This document shows, piece by piece, positions 31,899 to 42,642 of a stretch of 64,000 nucleotides of DNA. Position 1 is the first letter of the stretch. The number at the start of each line of letters is the position of its first letter. The stretch lies in assembly GCF_013285155.1 (NCBI RefSeq), contig NZ_JABTEL010000010.1, positions 62,001 to 126,000 of the forward strand, in the 5' to 3' direction. Source of the DNA: Winogradskyella undariae. GTDB taxonomy: Bacteria; Bacteroidota; Bacteroidia; Flavobacteriales; Flavobacteriaceae. The translations under genes and the position numbers were made by a program. Below the pieces are notes generated by a model. The model was given only the letters and a program-made list of their open reading frames with translations, was not told the origin of the DNA and ran no database searches.

Positions 31899-33803
31899 TT
31901 ATTTCACTTCTTCGAAATCTACATCTTCAACATCGCTAGAATCATCAGCTGGTTGCTCTGCACCTGCTTCTGGTCCACCTGCTGGTGCTCCTTGTCCTTC
32001 AGCTTGCGCTTTGTACATTTCTTCACTTGCTACTTTCCATGCTTCGTTGATTTTCTCTAAAGCTGGTTCAATAACTGCGATATCTTTTGATTCGTATGCT
32101 GCTTTCAATTCTTCAAGTGCTGCTTCTATTGGTGCTTTTTTATCATCAGATAATTTATCACCAAATTCTGTCAATTGACTTTCGGTTTGGAAAATCATAG
32201 AATCCGCTTCGTTTAATTTCTTAGCGTTATCTGCTGCTTTAGCATCTGATTCAGCATTTGCTTCAGCTTCAGCTTTCATCTTTTGAATTTCCTCTTCTGT
32301 TAATCCTGAAGATGCTTCAATACGGATATCTTGCGTTTTGTTTGTTGCTTTATCTGTAGCAGATACTTTAATGATACCATTGGCATCAATATCAAACGTT
32401 ACTTCAATTTGAGGTGTTCCTCTTCTTGCTGGTGGAAGACCATCTAAATGGAAACGACCAATTGTTTTGTTATCTGCTGCCATTGGACGCTCACCTTGTA
32501 AAACGTGAATTTCTACTGATGGCTGATTATCTGCAGCTGTTGAGAATACTTGCGATTTCTTAGTAGGAATCGTTGTGTTAGCCTCAATTAAGTTTGTTTT
32601 AACGTTACCCATAGTTTCAATACCAAGAGATAATGGTGTTACGTCTAATAAAAGAACGTCTTTTACATCACCTGTTAATACACCACCTTGGATACCTGCT
32701 CCTAAAGAAACAACTTCATCAGGGTTTACACCTTTACTTGGTGTTTTTCCGAAGAATTTCTCTACTGCTGATACAACTGCAGGAATACGTGTAGAACCAC
32801 CTACTAAAATAACTTCGTCAATATCAGACTTAGATAAACCTGCTGCTTTTAATGCAGAAGCACAAGGATCAATAGTACGTTTGATTAAATCGTCAATTAA
32901 CTGCTCAAATTTAGAACGTGTTAATGAACGCACTAAGTGTTTTGGTCCACTAGCTGTAGCTGTAACGTATGGTAAGTTAATTTCTGTTTGTGCAGAAGAA
33001 GATAATTCAATCTTCGCTTTTTCAGCAGCTTCTTTTAAACGTTGTAAAGCCATTGGGTCTTTACGTAAGTCCATGTTTTCGTCAGCGATAAATTCTTCAG
33101 CTAACCAATCGATAATACGTTGATCAACATCATCACCACCTAAGTGTGTATCACCATCTGTAGATAATACTTCAAATACACCGTCACCTAATTCTAAGAT
33201 AGAAACATCATGTGTTCCACCACCAAAATCAAATACTACGATTTTTTGGTCAGTACCTTTTTTGTCCATTCCGTAAGCTAAAGCTGCAGCTGTAGGTTCG
33301 TTAATAATTCTACGAACTTTTAAACCTGCAATCTCACCAGCTTCTTTAGTTGCCTGACGTTGTGCATCGTTAAAATATGCAGGAACTGTAATTACAGCTT
33401 CAGACACAGACTGTCCTAAATAATCTTCAGCAGTTTTCTTCATTTTTTGAAGAATCATAGCAGATAATTCTTGAGGTGTATATAAACGACCATCAATATC
33501 TACACGTGGTGTATCATTATCACCTTTTACCACTTTATATGGTACACGTTCTGCTTCTTTTGTAGACTCAGAATACTTGTTACCCATAAAACGTTTAATA
33601 GAATAAACTGTTTTTGTTGGGTTAGTAACTGCTTGTCTTTTTGCTGGATCTCCAACTTTAATTTCACCACCTTCAACGAAAGCGATAACTGAAGGTGTTG
33701 TTCTTTTACCTTCAGCGTTTGGGATTACAACTGGCTCATTACCTTCCATTACAGAAACACAAGAGTTGGTTGTACCTAAATCAATTCCAATAATCTTACT
33801 CAT
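31899..33803 (-). CDS. dnaK: Molecular chaperone DnaK (Hsp70)
   Basis: The 634-residue protein is full length. The ATPase domain begins [16 protein letters not shown] and has the phosphate loops [15 protein letters not shown] and [14 protein letters not shown]. The linker [17 protein letters not shown] leads to the substrate-binding domain, and the C-terminus ends in the EDVDFEEVK tail. It folds proteins with DnaJ and GrpE, neither of which is encoded in this window, so dnaK is transcribed alone here. The leader region shows no CIRCE repeat. Confidence 0.98.
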   Translation of the reverse strand: MSKIIGIDLGTTNSCVSVMEGNEPVVIPNAEGKRTTPSVIAFVEGGEIKVGDPAKRQAVTNPTKTVYSIKRFMGNKYSESTKEAERVPYKVVKGDNDTPRVDIDGRLYTPQELSAMILQKMKKTAEDYLGQSVSEAVITVPAYFNDAQRQATKEAGEIAGLKVRRIINEPTAAALAYGMDKKGTDQKIVVFDFGGGTHDVSILELGDGVFEVLSTDGDTHLGGDDVDQRIIDWLAEEFIADENMDLRKDPMALQRLKEAAEKAKIELSSSAQTEINLPYVTATASGPKHLVRSLTRSKFEQLIDDLIKRTIDPCASALKAAGLSKSDIDEVILVGGSTRIPAVVSAVEKFFGKTPSKGVNPDEVVSLGAGIQGGVLTGDVKDVLLLDVTPLSLGIETMGNVKTNLIEANTTIPTKKSQVFSTAADNQPSVEIHVLQGERPMAADNKTIGRFHLDGLPPARRGTPQIEVTFDIDANGIIKVSATDKATNKTQDIRIEASSGLTEEEIQKMKAEAEANAESDAKAADNAKKLNEADSMIFQTESQLTEFGDKLSDDKKAPIEAALEELKAAYESKDIAVIEPALEKINEAWKVASEEMYKAQAEGQGAPAGGPEAGAEQPADDSSDVEDVDFEEVK

Positions 33804-33907
33804 AATATTTATTTGTTAATAGTTTTCCGCTCTCACGAAAATTATAATGTTATTAATTTTTTATGCTCGGTTAGTATTAGTCAATGATTATGCCATGACA
33901 AAAAATA

Positions 33908-33920
33908 TGACATGATGTCA
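33908..33920. promoter_or_regulatory. Small palindrome in the dnaK upstream region
   Basis: TGACAT, one base, then ATGTCA form a perfect short inverted repeat in the 271-bp divergent region between dnaK and the T9SS protein gene. It could be a regulator site, but such short repeats occur by chance. The rest of the gap shows no exact TTG/TAnnTTTG promoter. Confidence 0.3.
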
Positions 33921-34074
33921 CTTTAATAAATTGTTATGTAATAATCTCATTTACTAACGTTAACTATACCTTCACTTAACATTATTGAAAATTTCTTCAT
34001 CCTTTTATAACATACTGTGAATACTCACGAAACTTTTGATTAATAATTTCACGCAAAATTAAAACAATCAAAAC

Positions 34075-37000
34075 ATGAAACACATTTTACAATTATTCTT
34101 TATTTTTTTTACATGTGCCATAAGTGCACAGTTAGAGACTGGAAATATGGCCTTTACAGCTTTTAATGCCGATGGTGATGATGATTTTTCAATGGTCACT
34201 TTTGTTGATATTGCTGCAAACACAACAATTTATTTTTCTGATAAAGAATGGGAAGAAACTGAATTTAATTCTGGCGAAGCTAATTACGAATGGCAAACTG
34301 GTACTGACGTAATTACTGCAGGAACTATAATTACATTTTATACCATTAGTTCAACTCCAAATGTATCTCACGGAACTATTATTGGTTCTCCAGGTGGAAT
34401 GTCAGCTTCCGCTGAAGCTATCTTTGTTTACCTAGGTACAGATGTAGATACACCAACAACCTTTATTGCTGCTGCTTCTAATTCCTCTTCTGCTTATGAT
34501 GATGGCGCCGGAACAGGTTTAATAGGAACTGGATTAACTGAAGGAACAACGGCTATCACTTATACTAACGGAACTGATATTGCTCAATATAATGGACCAA
34601 GAACTGGTTTTACAGCTAACGGATATTTGGTGGCTTTAAATGACATGACTAATTATGACTTACAAGATGGCAGTGGTGATCAGGGAATTGATGGTATTGC
34701 ACCAGATATTCCTTTTAATACTACTGCTTTTGTTATTTCTACTTCTGACACCAATGCACCTAATGTTGCTAATGTTGAAGCAACAGATCAAAACACCGTT
34801 GAAATTACATTCACAGAAGCCGTAACAACTGCTTCTGCTGAAATGCTAAATAATTATGTTTTTAATCCTGCGTTAACCATAAATACTATTGTTTATGATA
34901 ATAGCTCTTTAAAAGCAACTATTACACATTCAGGTTTTACTGAAGGTATAGCTTACAAAGTAACTGTTAATAATTTAGAGGATTTATCATCTAACATGCA
35001 GACAACCGCTTACGAAAGTGACGATTTATTTTACAATGGATTAACGTCTGGATTAATCATCACGGAGATTATGTACAATGCACCTTCTGATGATTCTGAT
35101 GCGCTTGAATTTTTAGAAATTTATAATAACGGAACGTCTTCTATCGCTTTAGGTGGAATTACAGTAAACGACGAAGGTAATTTCAACTTTACTTTCCCTG
35201 AAATGACGCTTGCTGCTGGTGAGATTGTATTATTAGCAACAGACAAAGCTTCAGCAGATGCTTTTTATGGTGTTTCTTTTTTAGATATGCCACAAGCAAT
35301 TTCTAACGCTATGGGTAATGGTGGTGAATTATTAGAGATTAAAAATTCTGATGGTACTATAATTTCTCAAGTTGAATATAGTGATGATGCTCCTTGGCCA
35401 ACTACGGCAGATGGTGATGGTCCTTCTTTAGAATTATTAAATCCTAATACTAATTTTAATGAAGGTACCAACTGGACACCTGCAACAAACTTAGTAGGTC
35501 AATCTTTAGGTGAAGATGTTTTTGCTTCACCTGGAAGTTACACACCAGTAACCAACGTTACGCCTCAAGTGAGCTTTACAGAAAATACGTATGTAATTAG
35601 TGAAGACGGTACGTCTATAGATATTACTGTAGAATTATCTGCAACACCTAATGATGCAGTTTCTATAGATGTTAGTTTAGTTACTGAATTATTAACAGCA
35701 ACTGAAGGTGATGATTTCACTTTTGCTAACCAAACTTTAACTTTCCCAGCAAACACAACAGAAGCAATTATAATTACTATTCCTGTTGTAAATGACGCTT
35801 TAGCTGAAATGGATGAGCTTTTTATCTTAGAACTTTCTAATCCAACTAACGCAACACTTGGTGTTCATGAAACTGCAGGAGTTTATATTTTAGATGAAGA
35901 CAATATAGTTCCTGTTCCTACAGATGTTTTAGGTATGGAATATGTAACTAGCTATTTAGTAGATGATGCTGGTTCTGCTGAAATTGTAGCACACGATCCT
36001 GTTTCTCAACGTTTATTCGTTTTAAATTCAGTAGCTCAAAAATTAGAGATTTTAGATTTCTCTAACATCACTAACATTACTACAATCAGCTCTATTGATT
36101 TATCTACTTACGGTGACCCAACAAGTGTTGCTTATAGGAATAATATAGTAGCTCTTGGTATTTCTAAAGGACCTTTAGAAGATGGTGTTGTAGTATTTTC
36201 TGATATTGATGGTGTAATCTCTTCTACGATTACTGCTGGAAATCTTCCAGATATGGTAGGTTTTACACCGGATGGTACAAAACTTTTAGTAGCAAATGAA
36301 GGACAACCTAATGATGATTACTCTGTAGATCCTGAAGGAAGTATTTCCGTTATTGATGTTACTGGAGGATTAGGAAATATTTCTCAAACCAATGTTTTAA
36401 ACATCAACTTTAATAGTTTTGATAGTCAATTAGCATCATTTCAAGCAGAAGGTATTAGAGTATTTGGACCTAATGCTACGGTTTCTCAAGATATGGAACC
36501 AGAATACATTACGTTTTCTAACGATTCTCAAACCGCTTATGTAACGCTTCAAGAAAACAATGCTGTTGGTGTTATTGATTTAACAACAAATACGATTACT
36601 GATATTTTACCTTTAGGTTTAAAAGATCATGCTTTAGCAGGAAATACTTTAGATGCTTCAGATGATACCGGTTTCATTTTCTTAGCAAATTGGCCAATAA
36701 AAGGAATGTATATGCCAGATGCAATGGCTTCTTATGAAGTTAATGGTGTTACTTATTTAGTAACTGCCAACGAAGGTGATGCCAGAGAATATGACACTTA
36801 TGCAGAAGAAGAGCGTGTTAGTGATTTAAACTTAGACTCTACTATTTTTCCTAATGCTGAATTTTTACAATTAGATAGCAACTTAGGTCGATTAACGGCT
36901 ACAACAGCTACTGGTGATTTAGATAATGATGGTGATATTGACGAAATTCACGTATTTGGTTCTCGTTCTTTCAGTATTTGGAATACAGTAACTGGTGCTT

Positions 37001-37644
37001 TAGTTTTTGATAGCGCTGATGATTTTGAACGTATCACTGCAAACGATCCTATTTATGGCGAATTATTTAACGCTAGTAACAGTAATAACAACTTTAAAAA
37101 CAGAAGTGACAATAAAGGTCCTGAGCCAGAAGGTGTAACTGTAGCAGAAATTAATGGTGAGTTTTACGCTTTTATAACTTTAGAACGTGTTGGTGGTCTT
37201 ATGGCATACAACATTACAGATCCTAACAATGCTGTTTTTGAAAAATACATTAACAACAGAGACTTAGGAGATGACGAAGGTGGAGATTTAGGTCCTGAAG
37301 GTATTATCTATGTCTCAGCAGAAAACAGTCCTAATGGCACTGGTTTAGTTATTATGGCTAATGAAGTAAGTTCTACCTTAAGTTTCTATGCACTTAATAA
37401 CGACACTTTAAACACGGATGAATTTACTTTAGCATCTAATGCTTTTAAAATGTATCCTAACCCAACTAAATCTAACCAAACGGTTCATTTTAACCAAACT
37501 GTTTCTGTAGCTTTATTTGATATTCAAGGTCGTGAAATAACGTCTAAAGAAGGTACTATAAGTTTACAATTACCTAGCTTAAATGCTGGAACTTATATTT
37601 TGAAAACAAATTCTGGTGAGAGCATTAAGCTTTTAATCAAGTAA
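34075..37644 (+). CDS. T9SS-exported multidomain protein with choice-of-anchor I beta-propeller
   Basis: The 1189-residue protein has a signal peptide (to ISAQ, residue 19). An N-terminal beta domain follows (about 20-220; FVDIAANTTIYFSDKEW), then an SbsA Ig-like domain (about 228-325), a lamin-tail domain (about 328-440; IITEIMYNAP) and a Calx-beta domain (about 500-610). A choice-of-anchor I beta-propeller covers about 620-1110 (motifs ANEGQPNDD, TANEGDARE, GPEPEGVT). The last 75 residues (KMYPNPTKSN to LLIK) are a type A T9SS sorting domain. It should be secreted and attached to the cell surface. Alkaline-phosphatase-like or calcium-dependent adhesin roles are both possible. Confidence 0.87.
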   Translation: MKHILQLFFIFFTCAISAQLETGNMAFTAFNADGDDDFSMVTFVDIAANTTIYFSDKEWEETEFNSGEANYEWQTGTDVITAGTIITFYTISSTPNVSHGTIIGSPGGMSASAEAIFVYLGTDVDTPTTFIAAASNSSSAYDDGAGTGLIGTGLTEGTTAITYTNGTDIAQYNGPRTGFTANGYLVALNDMTNYDLQDGSGDQGIDGIAPDIPFNTTAFVISTSDTNAPNVANVEATDQNTVEITFTEAVTTASAEMLNNYVFNPALTINTIVYDNSSLKATITHSGFTEGIAYKVTVNNLEDLSSNMQTTAYESDDLFYNGLTSGLIITEIMYNAPSDDSDALEFLEIYNNGTSSIALGGITVNDEGNFNFTFPEMTLAAGEIVLLATDKASADAFYGVSFLDMPQAISNAMGNGGELLEIKNSDGTIISQVEYSDDAPWPTTADGDGPSLELLNPNTNFNEGTNWTPATNLVGQSLGEDVFASPGSYTPVTNVTPQVSFTENTYVISEDGTSIDITVELSATPNDAVSIDVSLVTELLTATEGDDFTFANQTLTFPANTTEAIIITIPVVNDALAEMDELFILELSNPTNATLGVHETAGVYILDEDNIVPVPTDVLGMEYVTSYLVDDAGSAEIVAHDPVSQRLFVLNSVAQKLEILDFSNITNITTISSIDLSTYGDPTSVAYRNNIVALGISKGPLEDGVVVFSDIDGVISSTITAGNLPDMVGFTPDGTKLLVANEGQPNDDYSVDPEGSISVIDVTGGLGNISQTNVLNINFNSFDSQLASFQAEGIRVFGPNATVSQDMEPEYITFSNDSQTAYVTLQENNAVGVIDLTTNTITDILPLGLKDHALAGNTLDASDDTGFIFLANWPIKGMYMPDAMASYEVNGVTYLVTANEGDAREYDTYAEEERVSDLNLDSTIFPNAEFLQLDSNLGRLTATTATGDLDNDGDIDEIHVFGSRSFSIWNTVTGALVFDSADDFERITANDPIYGELFNASNSNNNFKNRSDNKGPEPEGVTVAEINGEFYAFITLERVGGLMAYNITDPNNAVFEKYINNRDLGDDEGGDLGPEGIIYVSAENSPNGTGLVIMANEVSSTLSFYALNNDTLNTDEFTLASNAFKMYPNPTKSNQTVHFNQTVSVALFDIQGREITSKEGTISLQLPSLNAGTYILKTNSGESIKLLIK

Positions 37645-37673
37645 GAATTTCAAAAACATAGTATTTAGAATTA

Positions 37674-37700
37674 AACACCTTCAAAATGAAGGTGTTTTTT
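37674..37700 (+). terminator. Intrinsic terminator of the T9SS protein gene
   Basis: AACACCTTCA and TGAAGGTGTT form a 10-bp perfect stem with an AAA loop, followed by a T run. It lies 30 bp after the stop codon. Confidence 0.85.
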
Positions 37701-37752
37701 TTGGTATAATTACTTCTATTATAAATTCCTATTTTAGTTAAAAACGATACCT

Positions 37753-37786
37753 TTTGATATAGAATAATTATATTTTAGTACTTTTC
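37753..37786 (+). promoter_or_regulatory. Promoter candidate for the collagen-like lipoprotein
   Basis: TTTG at 37753-37756 and TACTTTTC at 37779-37786 (one mismatch to TAnnTTTG) are spaced by 22 bases. The predicted start is near 37793, giving an 11-base leader to the ATG. Confidence 0.4.
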
Positions 37787-37803
37787 TAAAAAAATACTAC
37801 ATC

Positions 37804-38322
37804 ATGAAAAAAATAACCTCCTCATTACTTATTCTTACTTTTATTTTAACCTCCTGCAGCGGAGAAGACGGAAGAGATGGATTAGATGGAGCAATTATTG
37901 CTTCTTCTGCCTTTGAAATTGAAAATATTGACTTTAACCCTAGTGTTGATTTTGAAAATAACTATCGAGTTAGAGAGTATTACGGTTTTGATGTTTGGCC
38001 TACGGATGTTACATTAGTTTACGTTTTATGGCTAACAGAAAATGGCGAAAATATTTGGCGTTTAGTACCACAAACTGTAATTTTTGATGATGGAAACGAT
38101 TTAGTCTACAATTACGAGTTTACACAAACTTACGTTGATTTTTTCATTGAAGGTTCTAATCTAAGCCTGTTAGACGATGTTTGGACCCAAAATCAAATTT
38201 TTAGAGTGGTTGTGGTACCTGCAGACAATGTTGGTAGAGGAACTAATAGCAGTACTGTTGATTATAGCGACTTAGATGCCGTAATATCACATTATAATAT
38301 TACGGAATTTCAAAAGCGATAA
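37804..38322 (+). CDS. Lipoprotein with short collagen-like start
   Basis: The 172-residue protein has a lipoprotein signal ending LILTFILTSC. Three Gly-X-X steps (GEDGRDGLDG) follow directly, a collagen-like linker often seen at the start of Bacteroidota surface lipoproteins. The remaining domain is rich in aromatic and acidic residues (REYYGFDVWPTDVTLVYVLW, FRVVVVPADN) and is probably all beta. The lipid anchor after the Cys, with an acidic residue close behind, is compatible with surface exposure. It lies between two terminators and is transcribed alone. No function is recognised. Confidence 0.75.
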   Translation: MKKITSSLLILTFILTSCSGEDGRDGLDGAIIASSAFEIENIDFNPSVDFENNYRVREYYGFDVWPTDVTLVYVLWLTENGENIWRLVPQTVIFDDGNDLVYNYEFTQTYVDFFIEGSNLSLLDDVWTQNQIFRVVVVPADNVGRGTNSSTVDYSDLDAVISHYNITEFQKR

Positions 38323-38350
38323 ATTTCTTAATAAAACAAACCTAATCAAG

Positions 38351-38386
38351 AAACAGTTTCGGAGTTAAAACCAAAGCTGTTTTTTT
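38351..38386 (+). terminator. Intrinsic terminator after the lipoprotein gene
   Basis: AAACAGTTTCGG pairs with CCAAAGCTGTTT (one mismatch and one wobble), with a 10-nt loop and a run of T. It lies 28 bp after the stop codon. Confidence 0.7.
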
Positions 38387-38409
38387 ATGTCCTTCATTTA
38401 AACAAAATG

Positions 38410-38417
38410 TATATTTG
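38410..38417 (+). promoter_or_regulatory. -7 element for L-serine dehydratase
   Basis: TATATTTG is an exact TAnnTTTG match, 25 bases before the ATG at 38443. Transcription would start near 38424. The -33 region is not consensus. Confidence 0.5.
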
Positions 38418-38442
38418 CGTTAAATAAAAACCGTTTCTATTC

Positions 38443-39867
38443 ATGGAGTGTATTTCAATTTTCGACATGCTTAAAATTGGTGTAGGGCCATCAAGTTCTC
38501 ACACCTTAGGACCTTGGCGAGCTGCCGAACGTTGGATTCAAGAATTAAAAGATAAAAAACGTTTTGAAAAAGTTGAAAACATTACCATTGACCTCTATGG
38601 TTCTCTATCCTTAACAGGAAAAGGACACGCTACAGATTTCGCTGTTATTTTAGGCTTAACAGGTGCGGATCCAGAACGTATGCCGATTGAAAATATTGAT
38701 ACTATTATTAATGATGTTAAAACAACCAATGTTTTAATGTTTAATAATGAAAAAGCCATTCCATTCGATTTTAAAACCAATATTGTCTTTAACAGAAAAT
38801 TTCTACCCTTTCATTCTAACGGCATGGTATTTACAGCGCGAATCAATGGCCGTAATTACAAATCTACCTATTACTCTATCGGTGGTGGATTTGTTGTACA
38901 AGAAGAACGAAAACTATCTAAAGCTAATAAAATAATTTTCTATTGTACGTTTCCCTATCCTACTTCAACAGGAAATGAACTTTTAAAATATTGCGAACAA
39001 TTACAATTACCAATTTCTGGTGTTGTGTTTGAAAATGAAAAATCCATTAGAGATGAAAGTTCTATCGATTTTGAATTAAAACGCATTTGGGATACCATGT
39101 TAGAATGTATGTACACAGGCTGTCATACCGAAGGTAATTTACCAGGCGGATTAAATGTAAGACGTCGTGCTTTTGATATGCATAAGAAATTAATTGGAGA
39201 GGATACTTATAATAATCCACAAGAATGGTTAGAAACGATCCGAAAAACAGAAGTTAAATTCCGTCAGATTTTAAAGTGGGTAAGTTGTTTTGCGTTATCA
39301 GTCAATGAGGTAAATGCTGCACTTGGTCGTGTTGTTACAGCACCTACCAATGGAAGCGCAGGTGTGGTTCCTGCTGTACTTATGTATTATTTAGTCATTG
39401 AAAACCATGATGCCGATTTTGAAGATATTAAAAAATTCCTTTTAGTGGCAGGCGAAATTGGAAGTATCTTTAAAAAAGGAGCTACCATATCTGCAGCAAT
39501 GGGAGGCTGTCAGGCAGAAATCGGAGTCTCTTCAGCTATGGCTGCAGGTGCTTTATGTGAATTACTTGGAGGAACACCAGAACAAGTTTTAATAGCTGCT
39601 GAAATTGCTATGGAGCATCATTTAGGTTTAACCTGCGATCCTATTGGTGGTTTGGTACAAATTCCTTGCATCGAAAGAAATTCTATGGGAGCTATAAAAG
39701 CAATTAATGCTGCCGAATTAGCATTAGACACAGATCCTAAAAACGTAAAAGTACCATTAGACAAAGTAGTTGCAACAATGTGGGAAACAGCTAAGGATAT
39801 GAGTTCTAAATACAAGGAAACCTCTGAAGGAGGATTGGCAGTTGGAGTTCATTTGACGGATTGTTAA
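38443..39867 (+). CDS. sdaA: L-serine ammonia-lyase (iron-sulfur dependent)
   Basis: This 474-residue single-chain enzyme contains the beta domain ([20 protein letters not shown]) and the catalytic alpha domain ([51 protein letters not shown]). The conserved cysteines in GGCQAE, LTCDPI and QIPCIE provide the 4Fe-4S ligands. It deaminates serine to pyruvate and ammonia. The gene has its own promoter element and convergent orientation with the receptor-like gene downstream. The 87-bp gap after it holds a C/T- and A/G-rich stretch with weak hairpin potential. Confidence 0.94.
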   Translation: MECISIFDMLKIGVGPSSSHTLGPWRAAERWIQELKDKKRFEKVENITIDLYGSLSLTGKGHATDFAVILGLTGADPERMPIENIDTIINDVKTTNVLMFNNEKAIPFDFKTNIVFNRKFLPFHSNGMVFTARINGRNYKSTYYSIGGGFVVQEERKLSKANKIIFYCTFPYPTSTGNELLKYCEQLQLPISGVVFENEKSIRDESSIDFELKRIWDTMLECMYTGCHTEGNLPGGLNVRRRAFDMHKKLIGEDTYNNPQEWLETIRKTEVKFRQILKWVSCFALSVNEVNAALGRVVTAPTNGSAGVVPAVLMYYLVIENHDADFEDIKKFLLVAGEIGSIFKKGATISAAMGGCQAEIGVSSAMAAGALCELLGGTPEQVLIAAEIAMEHHLGLTCDPIGGLVQIPCIERNSMGAIKAINAAELALDTDPKNVKVPLDKVVATMWETAKDMSSKYKETSEGGLAVGVHLTDC

Positions 39868-39954
39868 TAAGTCCATCCTAGCCTTCTCTAAGGAAAGAAG
39901 CTTTTCCTCTTATGAAAGGATTCTTAGCTATACTTTTTAATTTATATTTAATTA

Positions 39955-42642
39955 TTAAAAACGATAAGACGCTGAAAGTATTACAAAAGATTTATTTAAA
40001 AAAATATTAGTGACAGTATTAGAAACTATAGAAGTATAACTATTCTGAAAATTTTCAATATTACTTAGATTTTTACCACTTAGTTTAAAATCTAACTTAT
40101 TCTTTATCGCTAAATATTTGAACTCAAAATCAATAAAATTATAAACCCTATCAATTTCATTAAATTTACTAGGATAGATTTGCCTTGTATCTAAGGAAAA
40201 TATTAGATTTTCATTAATCTCGTAAAACAATTGAAGGAAACTAGTGTATTGTATATTTTTATTATTTATAAATGATGTCTTTATATTGGTAAACTGTGCT
40301 TTAAAACCTGACTTTAAATTTATTTTACTTTTGAAATAGCTACCATATCTTAAACTTATATTATTTACATAATTTGAAGCTATTTCTTCATTACCTGTAA
40401 TCTCTACATAACTTCGCCGATAGAGGCCTCCATACTCTAAAAAAAAACCTGATCTGATGGAACTAATATTTCTATTTACCTTAAAAGATGCAATTGTCAT
40501 GTTATTATTTTTTGCTCTAGTTTTAATTAAAACATCAAAATCTGAAGTGTTTATATATTCATAACCAAATGTATTTTGGTTGTAATTATAACTTAATGAT
40601 GCATTAATAAATATGTTTTTCCTGAAATCTGATATTGAGTATGATATTCCTGAACTATGTTTATATAGGTTAAATAATTTATTTATTCCCTTAGTAAATC
40701 CTCTATTTGAAGTTAATAAAAGTCCATTATATATATCGCTTATTTCAGGTTGTTTTATAGAAAATTTATAAGAAATATTATACTTCCCATATTTTTTTGT
40801 TTCTTTAGATAATTTCAACTCAGGCTCAACATATAATTGACTGTTTGTTTCTGCAAAACTCAGTCCTTCTATATTATTTTTATATTTTACGCTATTATAA
40901 CCTCCTTTTGCATTTATAGCTAAATTATATTTCTTCCCTAACGAAAACAAATACCGCCTATAAACGAAAAGATCTTTACTCGTATTAGTTAAGTTATTAG
41001 AAAAAGTAAAATCCTCAAATTGTAACTCAAAGCCATCATTTAAAGTTTTACTAATTATTTTTTCATCCTTATTTAAAAATCCTAAATTCCATTCACTTGT
41101 TTCACCAACTAATTTTGAGTTAAAACCATAATGTCTAATTGGATTTTCATAAGATTGATTTATAATGCCCTGATCATCAAAAATAGGATTACTAGTAGAG
41201 TAGTTTTGTGGGTTTTTATTTTGTAAATAAAAGAAATTTAAACTTAAAGCTCTTTTTTCGTTAACTCTAAAAGTGGTGTTGAGCTGTTGAGATAAATAGT
41301 AATCTTCAATATCTAAATTTTCATAATAACTATTGTTATCTATAGTTAAATCTATATTTGTTCTATTTTTAGAATTGTTTAGTATGCCATTGTATTCTAT
41401 ATACGATTTACTTCCGTTTGCGTTCTTTATATTTAATTCAGCATTGAATTCACGAGATTTCTCTCTATGAAATTTTGATTGTAATACAATAAAGTTTGTT
41501 GGCGCTGAGTAGGAAGTAGTAAAAGCATTTTGTCGTTTAACATTATCACTTAGAAAATAAAATATACTTCTAACATGAATATTTTTTTTTGGTTTTGTGA
41601 GAAGATGTAATGAATTAAAATACGAGGTATTATCGTTAATATAAGATTCATTTAACTCACCAGAAGAGGCTATTACATCAGTATTAATTACATTCTCAGA
41701 AAAATCTCGATAATCTTCAAAATAATTATTACCAGACCTATTGAACATTGAGCCATTAAGATTCTCAATTGCTTTTCTACCAGTAGTATTAGTTTTGCTA
41801 ATCAAAAATGTTTTTAAATTATTATTTAGATTAAATAGTGTTAAATCGGCGAGATAATTTTTATCATTACCATATCCAATATTAGTTTTACCATAAATAG
41901 CTCCTTGTCTTTCTTTTTTAATTGATATGTTAAGTGCTATATGCTCAGAATCAGTCAATGCCCGCAATACAGAATTTTCATCAAAATTATAAATAATCTC
42001 TACTTCCTCTATATCACTAGCATCAATATTTTTTGTTCCTATTTTATAATTCTTGTCAAACACATCATCACCACCAATTAACACTTTAGAAATCTCTTGG
42101 TTATTGACTTTAATAACTCCATTGGCATCTACTTCAATACCAGGTAGGTTTTTAAGTAAATCTTCAAGCACTTCATTCTGCTTTGTTAAAAAGCTAGAAA
42201 CTTTAAATGTAATAGTATCCTTTTCTATTTTTACAGGCTGTTGAGATTTTACGACCACAGCGTCTAACTCTGTGATGTCAGCATACATAGTAACATCAAT
42301 TTGGTATTCATTTAACCCTTTTATAATATTAACGATGACATCATCTGCCTTATAAACTAAGGATTTATATTTTAAAATGTATCTATTCTTTTTAGCCGGA
42401 ATTTCGAAGTTATATTTTCCATCATTCTGAGTTCTAAAATTAGTGATATACCTATTATTTTCATCTAATAAAACTACCGTTATTAAATCTAAAGGTTCAG
42501 AAATAGAATCTTTTACAACTCCAAAAATTTTAATTGACTCTTGGGAATAAGAAATATTGAATGAAATTATTATGAAAAAAAAGAATTTAAGACTTGTAGA
42601 TGCAATATCAAACTCATCAATCTTTTTTAAGTGACTCCTCAT
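39955..42642 (-). CDS. TonB-dependent receptor-like outer-membrane protein (CarboxypepD_reg, plug and barrel)
   Basis: The ATG at 42642 gives 895 residues; a TTG at 42657 is the alternative. After a hydrophobic export signal (to ISYSQ) comes a CarboxypepD_reg domain (IKIFGVVKDSISEPLDLITV), then a plug-like region (VVVKSQQPVKIEKDTITFKV, EDLLKNLPGIEVDANGVIKV) and a large beta-barrel ending FVILSASYRF. No TonB box is obvious. It overlaps the end of the GLPGLI gene by 26 bp, a pairing common in Bacteroidota. The substrate is unknown; export or uptake of a peptide is one possibility, given the small peptide gene upstream. Confidence 0.83.
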   Translation of the reverse strand: MRSHLKKIDEFDIASTSLKFFFFIIISFNISYSQESIKIFGVVKDSISEPLDLITVVLLDENNRYITNFRTQNDGKYNFEIPAKKNRYILKYKSLVYKADDVIVNIIKGLNEYQIDVTMYADITELDAVVVKSQQPVKIEKDTITFKVSSFLTKQNEVLEDLLKNLPGIEVDANGVIKVNNQEISKVLIGGDDVFDKNYKIGTKNIDASDIEEVEIIYNFDENSVLRALTDSEHIALNISIKKERQGAIYGKTNIGYGNDKNYLADLTLFNLNNNLKTFLISKTNTTGRKAIENLNGSMFNRSGNNYFEDYRDFSENVINTDVIASSGELNESYINDNTSYFNSLHLLTKPKKNIHVRSIFYFLSDNVKRQNAFTTSYSAPTNFIVLQSKFHREKSREFNAELNIKNANGSKSYIEYNGILNNSKNRTNIDLTIDNNSYYENLDIEDYYLSQQLNTTFRVNEKRALSLNFFYLQNKNPQNYSTSNPIFDDQGIINQSYENPIRHYGFNSKLVGETSEWNLGFLNKDEKIISKTLNDGFELQFEDFTFSNNLTNTSKDLFVYRRYLFSLGKKYNLAINAKGGYNSVKYKNNIEGLSFAETNSQLYVEPELKLSKETKKYGKYNISYKFSIKQPEISDIYNGLLLTSNRGFTKGINKLFNLYKHSSGISYSISDFRKNIFINASLSYNYNQNTFGYEYINTSDFDVLIKTRAKNNNMTIASFKVNRNISSIRSGFFLEYGGLYRRSYVEITGNEEIASNYVNNISLRYGSYFKSKINLKSGFKAQFTNIKTSFINNKNIQYTSFLQLFYEINENLIFSLDTRQIYPSKFNEIDRVYNFIDFEFKYLAIKNKLDFKLSGKNLSNIENFQNSYTSIVSNTVTNIFLNKSFVILSASYRF

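Noticed and set aside
32575-33123. 182-codon plus-strand open frame opposite dnaK
   Set aside because: It lies wholly inside the highly conserved dnaK gene and has no family features; it is a by-product of dnaK codon use.
39868-39954. Terminator or repeat element between sdaA and the receptor-like gene
   Set aside because: The GGAAAG/CTTTCC pairings are short and mutually exclusive, with no clear T run; not enough to call.
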